A stretch of 64,000 nt of DNA from positions 44,620 through 108,619 of the forward strand of contig NZ_VLJP01000034.1 in assembly GCF_007829525.1 (NCBI RefSeq). Direction: 5' to 3'. Positions 52,401 through 61,616 of this stretch are shown here, one piece after another; positions within the stretch are counted from its first letter, which is position 1; every line of letters starts with the position of its first letter. The DNA comes from Mesorhizobium sp. J18 (lineage in GTDB: Bacteria; Pseudomonadota; Alphaproteobacteria; Rhizobiales; Rhizobiaceae). Position numbers and translations under genes: made by a program. The notes under the pieces are model-generated. The model was not told the DNA's origin, did no database searches, and saw only the letters and a program-made list of their open reading frames with translations.

Positions 52401-54648
52401 CATCCAGATCCGCTTCGAGTGCCTGGGTAAAGGAAGCACGTGCTCCAGAAAGCGCCTGAATATGATTTTCGACGGAGGATTCGATGGCAAACCGGCTCTC
52501 GGCGAGCTTCTCCAAATCCGCCGCCAGGGCGCCCGATAGGCGTTCGCCGCTGTCGCCAAGCGTCCTGATTTGCTCCGCGATGGAGGTTTCCAGATTTGCC
52601 CGAGTTTCCGCCAGCTTGCGAATGTCGGCTTCGAGAGCTTCCGCAAGACGGGTGCGCCCATCTGCGAAAGCCTGCACCTGCCGCTCCACGGCCTCGTCGA
52701 TCTGCCGCTGTGTCGAGGTGAGGCGTTCCAGATCGGCGTCAAGGGCGGCGGTAACCTTGGAACGGCCATCCATGAGGCGGGTGGCGAAGTCGTCAGCGGC
52801 AGTCGAGAGCTTTTCGAGATCGCCGTCCAGCGCGTTCATCACCTCGATCCGGCTGTCGGCCAGGCGGCGGCCGAAATCTTCTGCGGTGCTGGAGAGCTTG
52901 GCCAGATCCTCGTCGAGGGCGGCCGTCATCTGCGTGCGGCCGTCGGCGAGGCGTCGGGCAAAGTCGTCGGCGCGTTCCTCGAGCATTATGGAGGTGGAGG
53001 CGACGAGGTTCGCCAGTTCCTTGTCAAGGGCCGACTTGCCTTCCTCGATGGCGGTTGCGACATCTTGCTTGCCGCGCATGAAGGTCTCGGCGATCTCGCG
53101 CGTACGCTCGACAAGGCCCTCATTGATGCTGCGGGCCCGCGCCTCGAGCGCGGCGTTGAGCTTTTCAGTGCCCTTGTCCAGAGCCTCGGCGCGGGTCTGG
53201 AATTCGGCGATGAGGGATTGACCGCGCTCGGCCAGTGCCCGCTCCATCTCCCGCATCCGGTAATCGAATTCGCCGCTCAATCTGTCGGTCGCATTGCTGA
53301 TGACCGAGGCAAGGCCGGAAATCCGGCTGTCGAAAAGCTGGCCGAATGTTTCAGCCACCTCGTCCGTTCGCTCGGCCAGGGTAGCGATGCGCGTGTCCAG
53401 CAGGCTGGCGAAGGCATCGCCCGAAGTGGTTATGCGCTCCGATATCGCGTCCAGACGCTGGTCGATTGCCGTTTGAATGGCATTGCTGGATCCATTGACG
53501 CGCTCGACGAGTGCATTGCCGGATTCCGAAAGTGTCGAAGCAAGCAGACGCGAAGCATTCTCGACATTGGCGGTAATCAGGTTTCCGGCATTCCCCAATT
53601 CCTCCTTGAGGAGTTCATGGGCTCCAGCGATCGACGCGCGAACACGTTCGGCGTGGTTGACAATGCCCTCCCGTTCGCTGCCGAGACCATCCACGAGCAG
53701 GCGGATCCGGGATTCGTTTTCCGAGTAAGCCCGTTCGAGTTCGTTGACCTCGGTGTGAACGAGCGTTTCCAACTCGACGGCGCGGGCGAGGGTGCGTTCG
53801 ATACCGTCGCCCATGGCCTGCACTTCCCGGCGGATGGCCTGGCCGACCGTCATGACGCGCTCGTGGGCAAGATTTTCCGGCTCGGCGAGGCGGAACGCCA
53901 GTTCGGCCATGGATTGGGCGGTCATACGCATTTCCTGCGCGCGGCGAATCATCACCGCAAAACCCCAGAAAAGGACGATAGGAATGAAAATGCCGACGGC
54001 GATTCCGAGGGCGTAAGGGGCGGCCAGGAGTTCGGCCACGGAGCTGATCTGCCAGATCGCGGGCGCGTAAAGAAGATGTGCAAGTGCGAGCCCGCCAAGC
54101 GCCCACACCACCGAAAGAGCGGCAACGATCCAGTAGATTGTGCGCGGCGGACGCTTGTTCAGCCTCTGCTGAAGGATCCGGTAGTCCTTCTGCCGGTCAT
54201 CGTTGGCAGGAGCAAAGGGCACCGCTGCCGTGGTCGGCGTATGGGAGGTTTCAGGTTCGGCGGGAGTGAGCGGGGCGGGCGCATCGGTTTTTGGCGCTGT
54301 CCCGTTTTCGGACGATTGGACCGCGCGATTTTCTGGCTCGACAGCCGTTTCCTCCTCGACGAACGCTTCCTCTGTTTCCTCGGCAACAGTTTCGAGGAGT
54401 TCCTTGGCCGCAGGGAAGGGCGGCAAGGTTTCGGGTTCTGCCGGGGCTTCCGCTTCTGCTTGGCGGCCTTCGCGTGCGAGCTCTTCTGCCGCCTTGGAGA
54501 TCTGCGCTTCCAGATCCTCCATGGAGGCTGCGATGTCCAAGTCGTCGTCGCCCAGATCCTCGCCGGTCAGGTCGATGCTGAGCGCATCCTCCAGTTCCTT
54601 CGCGAAATCGCTGTCCAGATCTTGCTTGTTCGCTGTGTTACGCGCCAT
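49492..54648 (-). CDS. gpr: Giant coiled-coil membrane protein, growth-pole-ring (GPR)/apolipoprotein-like
   Basis: A 1718-residue protein. The acidic disordered N-terminus (1-160) precedes two membrane helices (171-193 and 211-234), then about 1300 residues of nearly continuous helix rich in Ala, Glu and Arg, a Pro-rich linker near 1540-1590 and a compact C-terminal domain (SLSVDIARAIDHEASIELWD, GERNIFTRRLYTLKGQQTF). Tandem 29-residue repeats lie at 838-1116, and 29/36-residue repeats at about 560-754. The architecture matches the Agrobacterium growth pole ring protein (2115 residues), which organises unipolar cell-wall growth; orthology is inferred from architecture and lineage. Long antisense frames here are shadows. 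Confidence 0.82.
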   Translation of the reverse strand: MARNTANKQDLDSDFAKELEDALSIDLTGEDLGDDDLDIAASMEDLEAQISKAAEELAREGRQAEAEAPAEPETLPPFPAAKELLETVAEETEEAFVEEETAVEPENRAVQSSENGTAPKTDAPAPLTPAEPETSHTPTTAAVPFAPANDDRQKDYRILQQRLNKRPPRTIYWIVAALSVVWALGGLALAHLLYAPAIWQISSVAELLAAPYALGIAVGIFIPIVLFWGFAVMIRRAQEMRMTAQSMAELAFRLAEPENLAHERVMTVGQAIRREVQAMGDGIERTLARAVELETLVHTEVNELERAYSENESRIRLLVDGLGSEREGIVNHAERVRASIAGAHELLKEELGNAGNLITANVENASRLLASTLSESGNALVERVNGSSNAIQTAIDQRLDAISERITTSGDAFASLLDTRIATLAERTDEVAETFGQLFDSRISGLASVISNATDRLSGEFDYRMREMERALAERGQSLIAEFQTRAEALDKGTEKLNAALEARARSINEGLVERTREIAETFMRGKQDVATAIEEGKSALDKELANLVASTSIMLEERADDFARRLADGRTQMTAALDEDLAKLSSTAEDFGRRLADSRIEVMNALDGDLEKLSTAADDFATRLMDGRSKVTAALDADLERLTSTQRQIDEAVERQVQAFADGRTRLAEALEADIRKLAETRANLETSIAEQIRTLGDSGERLSGALAADLEKLAESRFAIESSVENHIQALSGARASFTQALEADLDGISRRREEMTSAISAEIARINEAFDRHTGVIEERTGTMERALSIGIGNVRTTLENTAVVVAGSLRDKVLEVTTTLTEETAKVFEDADQRIASRVDLAAQTLSARVEEIDHSFDGAADRLAIRVEQAAESLSQRVSEFDKSVDGIGDRIASRVEEAAQSLSTRISEIDYSFDGAADRIAARVEEAAQALAARVGEIDQSFDSTADRIAIRMEEAAQVLGTRANEIDQSFDGTADRISSRIEQAAQALSARISEIDQTVDGAAGRIALRTDAFAQRFDEIDGRIAARIAETSDSLAERAEAIAQVFENVDSRVAARTNESANVLSARIDEVAKTFDEVDQRIIARTHQTSAELAARAEAIGQSLSDIESRLASGTRAVASGISSGVEDAETRLRQSAESLAQHVGQQLSQTQADLVSTADTIAQTFATINEHIGKRTSETVNTLEARTRELNTMLAGRTSEISRILDETARPLVERFEASGGELQHSIEAITQKTSERLQAENAALINALASRTAETLKAVESARASLTDNVGNLLERLGASTENLGELVARAVQNLSDIDTRLISTTQEFAANAEKAAETFSNSASLINANSGRLADLSGRTLKEISVIAGRFDEHSKVLESAAELLAKAQNSISSSLENRHEALDELATGLVQKSENIERILNSFENFVERVIETAEGRTRDSAEGMRKAITEIVESATSRFSGATEEMRRTAAAIRAELEQTRAEMKKGVFELPEEAKESTSAMRRAITEQVNALKELSEIVAKSGRLHDASQGKRDGAPSSLSASGVAPRAPSGSNPAAPEQRPVVAPARPAPSSQQGGWVRDLLRGASREEADTDPKPVSAGTMPKPDRSALHVVESLNSLSVDIARAIDHEASIELWDRYRRGERNIFTRRLYTLKGQQTFDEIQRKYKADSEFRSAVDQYCRDFEKLLKDVARSDRDNIMTQTYLTSDTGKVYTMLAHASGRLR
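51301..52137 (-). repeat. 87-bp/29-residue tandem coding repeats in the GPR-like gene
   Basis: Residues 838-1011 are six units of 29 residues, each starting R-I/L-A-x-R and ending D-G-x-x-D (pattern RIA.RVE.AAQ.L, ..EIDQSFDGAAD). An 18-residue short unit and three more divergent 29-residue units continue to 1116. The repeats are imperfect at DNA level. Confidence 0.85.
52387..52971 (-). repeat. Second repeat block: three 29-residue then three 36-residue units
   Basis: Units begin ADDFARRLADGR and contain AALDEDLAKL; three have 29 residues and the next three (FADGRTRLAEALEADIRKL type) have 36, a difference of one heptad. This suggests growth of the coiled coil by insertion or loss of heptads. 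Confidence 0.75.
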
Positions 54649-55024
54649 TGCCGCCTATACCCTGTACTATCCGCGAGCGTCCGTTTGCCGGTTATTGAAG
54701 CCCCGCCGGTTCAGTGGCTCGTTGCCCGCGATTTAAGGCTCAAAATTGACCGCCCGTATCGTAGTGGCACAGGGCGGTAAAGAAAACACGCATTTGGCCG
54801 AATGCGTAAAAGTTTAAACATAAGGTTAACGGGGGCTGTGCCGGATATCTGCCACTCGCCCGGCTGTGCCAACGTTTGTCCACACATTATGGCGGTGCTC
54901 TCTCGACAGGCGAGTGGCAATTCCGGCCGGAGATTCTGACTGAATCATGTTCACGTATTAATGAGAAATTCGCTCAGAAAGTGTTGAAAAATTGAAGGAA
55001 TCTTCCGGTTTATCTGATGCCGGG
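54649..55024. promoter_or_regulatory. 376-bp upstream region of the GPR-like gene with a long-range inverted repeat
   Basis: No gene is seen. TGCCACTCGCC (54850-54860) and GGCGAGTGGCA (54909-54919) are perfect 11-bp inverted repeats separated by 48 bp, about 200-270 bp upstream of the GPR-like ATG. The rest includes AT-richer segments that could hold promoters, but none is certain. Confidence 0.4.
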
Positions 55025-55186
55025 TCAGAAGACTGCCAGATAGCGCAAGAGCGAAATGATGCCGATGATGATGACGATCACCTGAACGATCTGACGCATG
55101 CGGGCATCGAGCGGCAGACGCTGCACCAGCCAGAGCACCAGGATGATGACGAGGAACGTTATCAAAATGCTGATCAGTACGCTCAT
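55025..55186 (-). CDS. Small membrane protein, Thivi_2564-like
   Basis: A 53-residue protein with two hydrophobic helices separated by a short polar hinge: ISILITFLVIILVLWLVQRL, PLDARMRQ, then VIVIIIGIISLLRYL. It resembles the small Thivi_2564 family membrane proteins common in rhizobia (family recalled, not searched). GAGG lies about 10 bases before the ATG. No function is known. Confidence 0.75.
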   Translation of the reverse strand: MSVLISILITFLVIILVLWLVQRLPLDARMRQIVQVIVIIIGIISLLRYLAVF

Positions 55187-55389
55187 GGCAACTAACCCTC
55201 TCCGATGGAAAATACCGGTGACAACGGTTCCGCCTGCCCAATGGTTCCGGCTTGCCCGGCAGCCGGTGCGGGAGGATTACGAGGTCTGACGCGGATTGCC
55301 TGCGTTCGGCCGCCGCAGTTGACTCGCCCGAAAGAGCGATTATCTCCGCGTGAAGGTTCCTCCTGCCATTTCACTTCGGGATCATCGGC

Positions 55390-56831
<1,442 letters not shown>

Positions 56832-57479
56832 TCAGCCGGGCAGTCGGCCTGCCTGAATTTGCTGAAGCCGATAATTCAGAAGCCGCAATATGCGGCTTTC
56901 GAAATTCTTGCTTTCGATCCTGTCGAAACGGTCTTGCGCGGCGTCATGCTCGGCCAGCACGCGCCGGGTGGTTTCCTGCGCCTTCTGGGCCATCGCCGCG
57001 CATGTAGGCATCGACCTCAGCTTTTGCAGTGTCCGCTCCATCTTGCGGGCATAATTCTTGGCGATGCTCAGATGGCTTTCCTCGTGGCGCTTGATGTCGC
57101 GTTCGAGCGTATCCCAGATCAGGCGCACGTCCTGTTCGGCCGATTTCCGGTTGCGCCAGCGCGGCAGGATCACCTTGGCTTTGACGCGCACATCGGCACT
57201 GACGATGCGGCAGCGCCCCTTGCCTTCGCCATAGCCGATCCGGGTCGTGAATTCCATCTGGGTAGCTCCGGGATGCCGGCGTCCGGTGCTGCGCACATGC
57301 GGTCCGCGCGCGTCAAGCTGCTTCTCGATTTCCTCTAGGGTGTTTCCGCCAATGGAGAAATAGCTGAAAGTGCGGGATAAACTGGCGCCCGAAGCAGGGG
57401 CGACCGCGGTTGTTGCTATGATGAGGGCGAACAGGATCTTGTGCAACTGGCTGGTGCCTCCGATCAAACATTGCGCCAT
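56832..57479 (-). CDS. Secreted DUF922 family protein (putative Zn-dependent protease)
   Basis: A 215-residue protein with a signal peptide ending near ATTAVAPASGAS (residues ~18-30) and a DUF922 domain. HEESH in RDIKRHEESHLSIAKNYARK matches the HExxH zinc-protease signature, but activity has not been shown for the family to my knowledge. It would be periplasmic or secreted. The start at 57479 gives a proper signal peptide; an earlier in-frame start exists. Its stop touches the FNR stop. Confidence 0.83.
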   Translation of the reverse strand: MAQCLIGGTSQLHKILFALIIATTAVAPASGASLSRTFSYFSIGGNTLEEIEKQLDARGPHVRSTGRRHPGATQMEFTTRIGYGEGKGRCRIVSADVRVKAKVILPRWRNRKSAEQDVRLIWDTLERDIKRHEESHLSIAKNYARKMERTLQKLRSMPTCAAMAQKAQETTRRVLAEHDAAQDRFDRIESKNFESRILRLLNYRLQQIQAGRLPG

Positions 57480-57595
57480 CGGTCTGATGGACGCAACGAA
57501 AAAAGCACGAGCCGTTCCCCGGCCCAATGAGAGTGATAATCAACTGTGTGTTGATTTTGTGCTGAAACAACAGCACAAGCTTTTTCCAGGGAGCG

Positions 57596-58435
57596 ATGAT
57601 GACTGGTCGAAACTGGAAACTGGCGCACGGTCGTGAACTCACCCTCGGAGAGGAGGGATTGATCATGGGCGTGCTGAACGTCACACCCGACAGTTTCTCC
57701 GACGGCGGAAGGTTCAGCAGCGTCGCTGAGGCCGTCGCCGAAGCAGAGACAATGGCGGCGGAGGGTGCCGCGATCATCGATATCGGCGGAGAATCCACGC
57801 GCCCGGGCGCCAAGTCCGTTTCCCTGAAGGAGGAGCAGGCCCGGATCCTGCCTGTGATAGACGCCCTTGCCGGCCGGCCCGACATCATCCTGTCGGTAGA
57901 CACCTATCGCGAGCAGACGGCACGGAAGGCGGTGGAGGCCGGTGCCCATATCGTCAACGACGTCTGGGGTCTGCAACGCGAGCCCGGAATTGCCAGGCTT
58001 GCAGCCGAAACGGGGGCAGGGCTGGTAATCATGCATACCGGACGTGAGCGTGAAAAGCTTCCGGACGTCATCGCGGATCAATTCGCCTTCCTGCGCCGTT
58101 CCCTGGAAATCGCGCGGAAAGCGGGCGTTTCCGACGAACAGATCGTGCTCGATCCAGGCTTCGGCTTCGCCAAGGAGACCGCGGAGGAAAACCTCGAACT
58201 CATGGCCCGCTTCAATGAACTGGCCGGTTTGGATTTCCCGCTGCTTGTCGGGACATCGCGCAAGCGGTTCATCGGTCAGGTGACGGGCAGGGATGCGGGC
58301 GAACGGGCAATGGGCACGGCAGCCACAAGCGTCATTTTGCGGCTGGCAGGCGCTTCGGTTTTCCGGGTGCACGATGTCGCGCCGAACAGGGACGCAATCC
58401 GGATGGCTGATGCTATTCTGCGCTACAAGGTGTAG
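57596..58435 (+). CDS. folP: Dihydropteroate synthase
   Basis: FolP condenses p-aminobenzoate with dihydropterin pyrophosphate in folate synthesis and is the sulfonamide target. The 279-residue TIM barrel shows GVLNVTPDSFSDGG, DIGGESTRPGA, HIVNDVWG, DPGFGFAKE and LVGTSRKRFIG in order. The ATG at 57596 follows AGGGAG. folK comes 22 bp later; folB, often between them in related genomes, is not present here. Confidence 0.97.
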   Translation: MMTGRNWKLAHGRELTLGEEGLIMGVLNVTPDSFSDGGRFSSVAEAVAEAETMAAEGAAIIDIGGESTRPGAKSVSLKEEQARILPVIDALAGRPDIILSVDTYREQTARKAVEAGAHIVNDVWGLQREPGIARLAAETGAGLVIMHTGREREKLPDVIADQFAFLRRSLEIARKAGVSDEQIVLDPGFGFAKETAEENLELMARFNELAGLDFPLLVGTSRKRFIGQVTGRDAGERAMGTAATSVILRLAGASVFRVHDVAPNRDAIRMADAILRYKV

Positions 58436-58457
58436 CCGTTCCCATGTCGAGGTAACA

Positions 58458-58973
58458 GTGTCCAGTGACAACAGCGCCCGCGTCTTTCTCGGGCTCGGAG
58501 GCAATATCGGCGATCCGGCGCGCGCCATGGCGGATGCCCTGCAGGCTCTGGACGCAACGCTTGGGACGAGCGTTGCAGCGGTATCGTCCCTCCACCGAAC
58601 TCCTCCTTGGGGGAAGGTCGACCAGCCGGACTTCCTGAATATAGTCGCAGAGATACGCACGGATCTTCGACCACATGCCCTGTTGCAGCTTTGCCTGGAC
58701 ATCGAACGTTCGCAGCGGCGGATAAGGCGCGAAAGATGGGGGCCCCGGACCATCGATATCGATATTCTGATATATGATGATCTGAATATATCGGAGGAGG
58801 GACTCGAGATTCCGCATCCGCGCATGGCTGAGCGCGCTTTTGTCCTTGTGCCACTGGCCGAAATCGCGCCGGATCAGCTTGTGGACGGAAAGCCGGCGCA
58901 CAAGTTGCTGTCTTCCCTCGATACCTCGGGTATCGTCAGGCAGCCCGGTGGCCGGGACTGGTGGCGCGGCTGA
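58458..58973 (+). CDS. folK: 2-amino-4-hydroxy-6-hydroxymethyldihydropteridine diphosphokinase
   Basis: FolK makes the pyrophosphorylated pterin used by FolP. The 171-residue protein has VFLGLGGNIGDP, RERWGPRTIDIDILIYDD (metal and ATP binding) and IPHPRMAERAFVLVPLAEI. The GTG at 58458 with GAGG 5 bases upstream and the family N-terminus exclude a long upstream extension. It is coupled to folP. The stop is 3 bp from the convergent antiporter stop. Confidence 0.95.
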   Translation: MSSDNSARVFLGLGGNIGDPARAMADALQALDATLGTSVAAVSSLHRTPPWGKVDQPDFLNIVAEIRTDLRPHALLQLCLDIERSQRRIRRERWGPRTIDIDILIYDDLNISEEGLEIPHPRMAERAFVLVPLAEIAPDQLVDGKPAHKLLSSLDTSGIVRQPGGRDWWRG

Positions 58974-58976
58974 CCG

Positions 58977-60812
58977 TCATTTCGCAGTTTCGGATTCGGT
59001 CCCGGCCAGCATTCCCGCCGTCTCGTCGTTCAGCGCGCGCCCGGCCCGGCGCGGTTGTGCCAGCGGTGCAGGAACTGGCATATTGCTCGCCATGTAGTTC
59101 CGGCCGGCGGTGATGCCGCCGACAAGCTGTGCCTCCAGACGCGCCTGGTCGCGATGGCGCACATCGGCCACGATCTCCGCCGCCTCGTCGGGGTCCACGC
59201 CCAGCTTCTCCAGGGCGACCCGACCGAAAACCAGAGCGGATTCGACGGTTTCGCGGATCTGGAAATCGATACCTTCCCTAATGAGCTGCAAGGCGCTGCC
59301 GCGATCATAGGCTCGTGCCAGCACCGGAGTGAGCGGGAACTCGCTTTTGATCCGTTCAACGATTGTGCGGGTTGCGTCGGGATTGTCGACGCACACCAGT
59401 ATCGCTTCGGCGTTGTCTGCGCCGGCTGCGTGGAGAATATCGAGCCGGGTGCCGTCGCCATAATAGACCTTGAAGCCGAAAGTCGCCGCGGCGCGGATCA
59501 TTTCGACGTCATTGTCGATGATCGAGACATCGACGCCGCGCAGGAGCAGCGGTTGGCTGACGATCTGTCCGAAACGGCCAAAGCCGATGATGAGCACGCG
59601 ACCCTGAAGTCCTTCTGCGACATCGATGCCGTCCATGGAAACCTTGCCCTCGGGAAGGATCCAGCGCAGGGAAAGCATGAGCAAGGGCGTCAATGCCATC
59701 GAGATGATGACGGTGGCGGTCAAAACCGCATTTGTCGATGCGTTGAGGATCCCGACGCTTGCCGCGGAAGCGAAAAGAACGAAGGCGAATTCGCCGCCCT
59801 GGGCAAGGAGGGCAGCGCGGGTAAGCGCTTCGGCGTGGTTGGCCTTCAGAAGACGGGCGACCGTATAGATGCCGGCCGATTTCAGGGCCATATAGACCAC
59901 GACCGCCATTGCGATCAGCGGCCATTCGCGGGCGATCACGCCAAGATCGAGCGACATGCCGACGCCGAGGAAGAACAGGCCCAGCAGGATGCCGCGGAAG
60001 GGCTCGATATCGGCTTCGAGCTGATGGCGGAAGGTCGATTCCGAAAGCAGGACGCCGGCGAGGAAGGCGCCCATGGCCATTGAGAGGCCGCCAAGTTGCA
60101 TGGCAAGTGCTGCGCCGAGCACGACGAGCAATGCGGCAGCCGTCATCACCTCGCGGGCATGCGACAGCGCCAGAAGCTGAAACATGGGATTGAGCAGCCA
60201 GCGACCAGCAGCCACGAGCGCGGCAAGCGAGGCAAGCGCGATCAGGATCGCATTCAGCCGCGACATGGCATCCCCTTCGTGGGATCCAGGGGCCATAAAG
60301 GCGACAAGGGCGAGCAGGGGGACGATTGCGAGGTCTTCCAGAAGCAGGATGGAGACTACTCGCTGCCCCTGGGGCGTGGCGACATCCCCGCGCTCGTCGA
60401 GCAATTGCATCACAATGGCGGTGGAGGACAGCACGAATCCCATGCCGGCGACAAAGGCGACCAGCGGTGAAAATCCCATCACGATCCCGGCACCCGTCAG
60501 GAGCGCGCCGCATATTGCGACCTGGGCCGCCCCGAGGCCGAATATCTCACGTCTCAGTCCCCAAAGCCGCGATGGCTGCATCTCAAGGCCGATAACGAAG
60601 AGGAACATCACCACGCCGAGTTCGGCAACGTGCAGGATCGCTTGCGGATCCGAAAACAGGCCGATGCCGAAGGGACCGATGATCAGGCCCGCTGTCAGGT
60701 AACCGAGAACCGAGCCAAGACCCAGCCGCTTGAAGATCGGAACGGCTATGACGCCGGCGGCAAGAAGCGCCACCACCTGCACCAGATCGCTTCCGCCAGC
60801 CTCAGCAGCCAT
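58977..60812 (-). CDS. KefB/KefC-type monovalent cation:proton antiporter (CPA2)
   Basis: A 611-residue protein. The N-terminal ~390 residues form the CPA2 antiporter with about 12 helices (GLGSVLGYLTAGLIIGPFGI, GMGFVLSSTAIVMQLLDERG, GGEFAFVLFASAA). A cytoplasmic TrkA-N/RCK domain begins near 395 (RVLIIGFGRFGQIVSQPLLL). Kef systems export potassium under electrophile stress and bind glutathione and NAD(H); ligand residues were not checked. GGAG is 7 bases before the ATG at 60812. Confidence 0.92.
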   Translation of the reverse strand: MAAEAGGSDLVQVVALLAAGVIAVPIFKRLGLGSVLGYLTAGLIIGPFGIGLFSDPQAILHVAELGVVMFLFVIGLEMQPSRLWGLRREIFGLGAAQVAICGALLTGAGIVMGFSPLVAFVAGMGFVLSSTAIVMQLLDERGDVATPQGQRVVSILLLEDLAIVPLLALVAFMAPGSHEGDAMSRLNAILIALASLAALVAAGRWLLNPMFQLLALSHAREVMTAAALLVVLGAALAMQLGGLSMAMGAFLAGVLLSESTFRHQLEADIEPFRGILLGLFFLGVGMSLDLGVIAREWPLIAMAVVVYMALKSAGIYTVARLLKANHAEALTRAALLAQGGEFAFVLFASAASVGILNASTNAVLTATVIISMALTPLLMLSLRWILPEGKVSMDGIDVAEGLQGRVLIIGFGRFGQIVSQPLLLRGVDVSIIDNDVEMIRAAATFGFKVYYGDGTRLDILHAAGADNAEAILVCVDNPDATRTIVERIKSEFPLTPVLARAYDRGSALQLIREGIDFQIRETVESALVFGRVALEKLGVDPDEAAEIVADVRHRDQARLEAQLVGGITAGRNYMASNMPVPAPLAQPRRAGRALNDETAGMLAGTESETAK

Positions 60813-60943
60813 CATGTCTCTCCGCAATTCACCATGCCGCCGCGCAAGTGCGTCTTTCCGGAGAGATCACCGATGGAAGGCCGACCTCACCGGAGGCTTG
60901 ATGCCACTATCGGAGCCATAAGCGGGACTGGCAAGCAGGAGTG

Positions 60944-61498
60944 TTATCGTGCAACCGCCACGGAACCGACCGGGCCGGTGTCGGTCCGTTTCAGATTCAT
61001 TCCGATGACAGGCACCATCTCTTCCGCAACGCGTACAGAAACGGTGATGTTCATGGTGTTTTTGTCGGAGAGATGGGCTAGCATGGCGCCGTTGAGCGCG
61101 TTGCGAACGAGCGAGAAGACGACCTTCTTGCCCTTCACCGTACCACCCGTGACATCAAGACCCTTGCCGGCTGCACCGTCCATGAAGGTGCCCCGATACT
61201 CTCCCGGCGCCTTGCGCTCGACGCTTGCCGACATGTTCTGGGTGAACATGCCGACCCGGCAACCGCCGTCAAGCGTCATGCCGACCTTGCCTTCGGGTGT
61301 GGTGCCTTCGAAGTTGCAGACGAATTTCGTGCCCTTGTACTTGCCGGCGACGATCTCGCCGGGGCCGGACCATTGCCCCTGTACTGATTCGAAGAACTTC
61401 TGTTCACGATCGGATGCTGAAGCGGCCTCCGGCGCGATCAGGGCGGCTGCTACGGCCACAAAGGGGACAAAAGCGTACTGACGTGCGCGTTGGAACAT
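60944..61498 (-). CDS. Secreted protein of unknown function
   Basis: A 184-residue protein with an N-terminal signal peptide (FVPFVAVAAALIAPEAASAS) and a mature part that looks like a single beta-rich domain: VQGQWSGPGEIVAGKYKGTK, CNFEGTTPEGKVGMTLDGGC, and GEYRGTFMDGAAG. Two Cys may form a disulphide. I recognise no family with certainty; similar conserved rhizobial exported proteins exist. ATG 61498 (GGTAAG upstream) is preferred to a GTG 15 bp earlier. Flanking 60813-60943 and 61499-61616 contain no gene. Confidence 0.75.
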   Translation of the reverse strand: MFQRARQYAFVPFVAVAAALIAPEAASASDREQKFFESVQGQWSGPGEIVAGKYKGTKFVCNFEGTTPEGKVGMTLDGGCRVGMFTQNMSASVERKAPGEYRGTFMDGAAGKGLDVTGGTVKGKKVVFSLVRNALNGAMLAHLSDKNTMNITVSVRVAEEMVPVIGMNLKRTDTGPVGSVAVAR

Positions 61499-61616
61499 CT
61501 TACCGGCAACCACTGACTCGCGGGTGAAAATCTCTCCAGACCATGAAGCGGAATGGTTAATGCTTCGCTATCATGACCAGACTGCAAGCATATGCGAGTG
61601 TCGGAAGTGTTCAAGT

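Noticed and set aside
50080..54780. Two very long plus-strand open frames (819 and 736 codons) opposite the giant coiled-coil gene
   Set aside because: They arise because GC-rich, repeat-containing codons leave the antisense frame open. They have no ribosome-binding site or domain, while the minus strand has a coherent protein with membrane helices and heptads.
57464..58825. 453-codon minus-strand frame opposite folP and folK
   Set aside because: It is an antisense shadow of two clear genes and has no recognisable domain.
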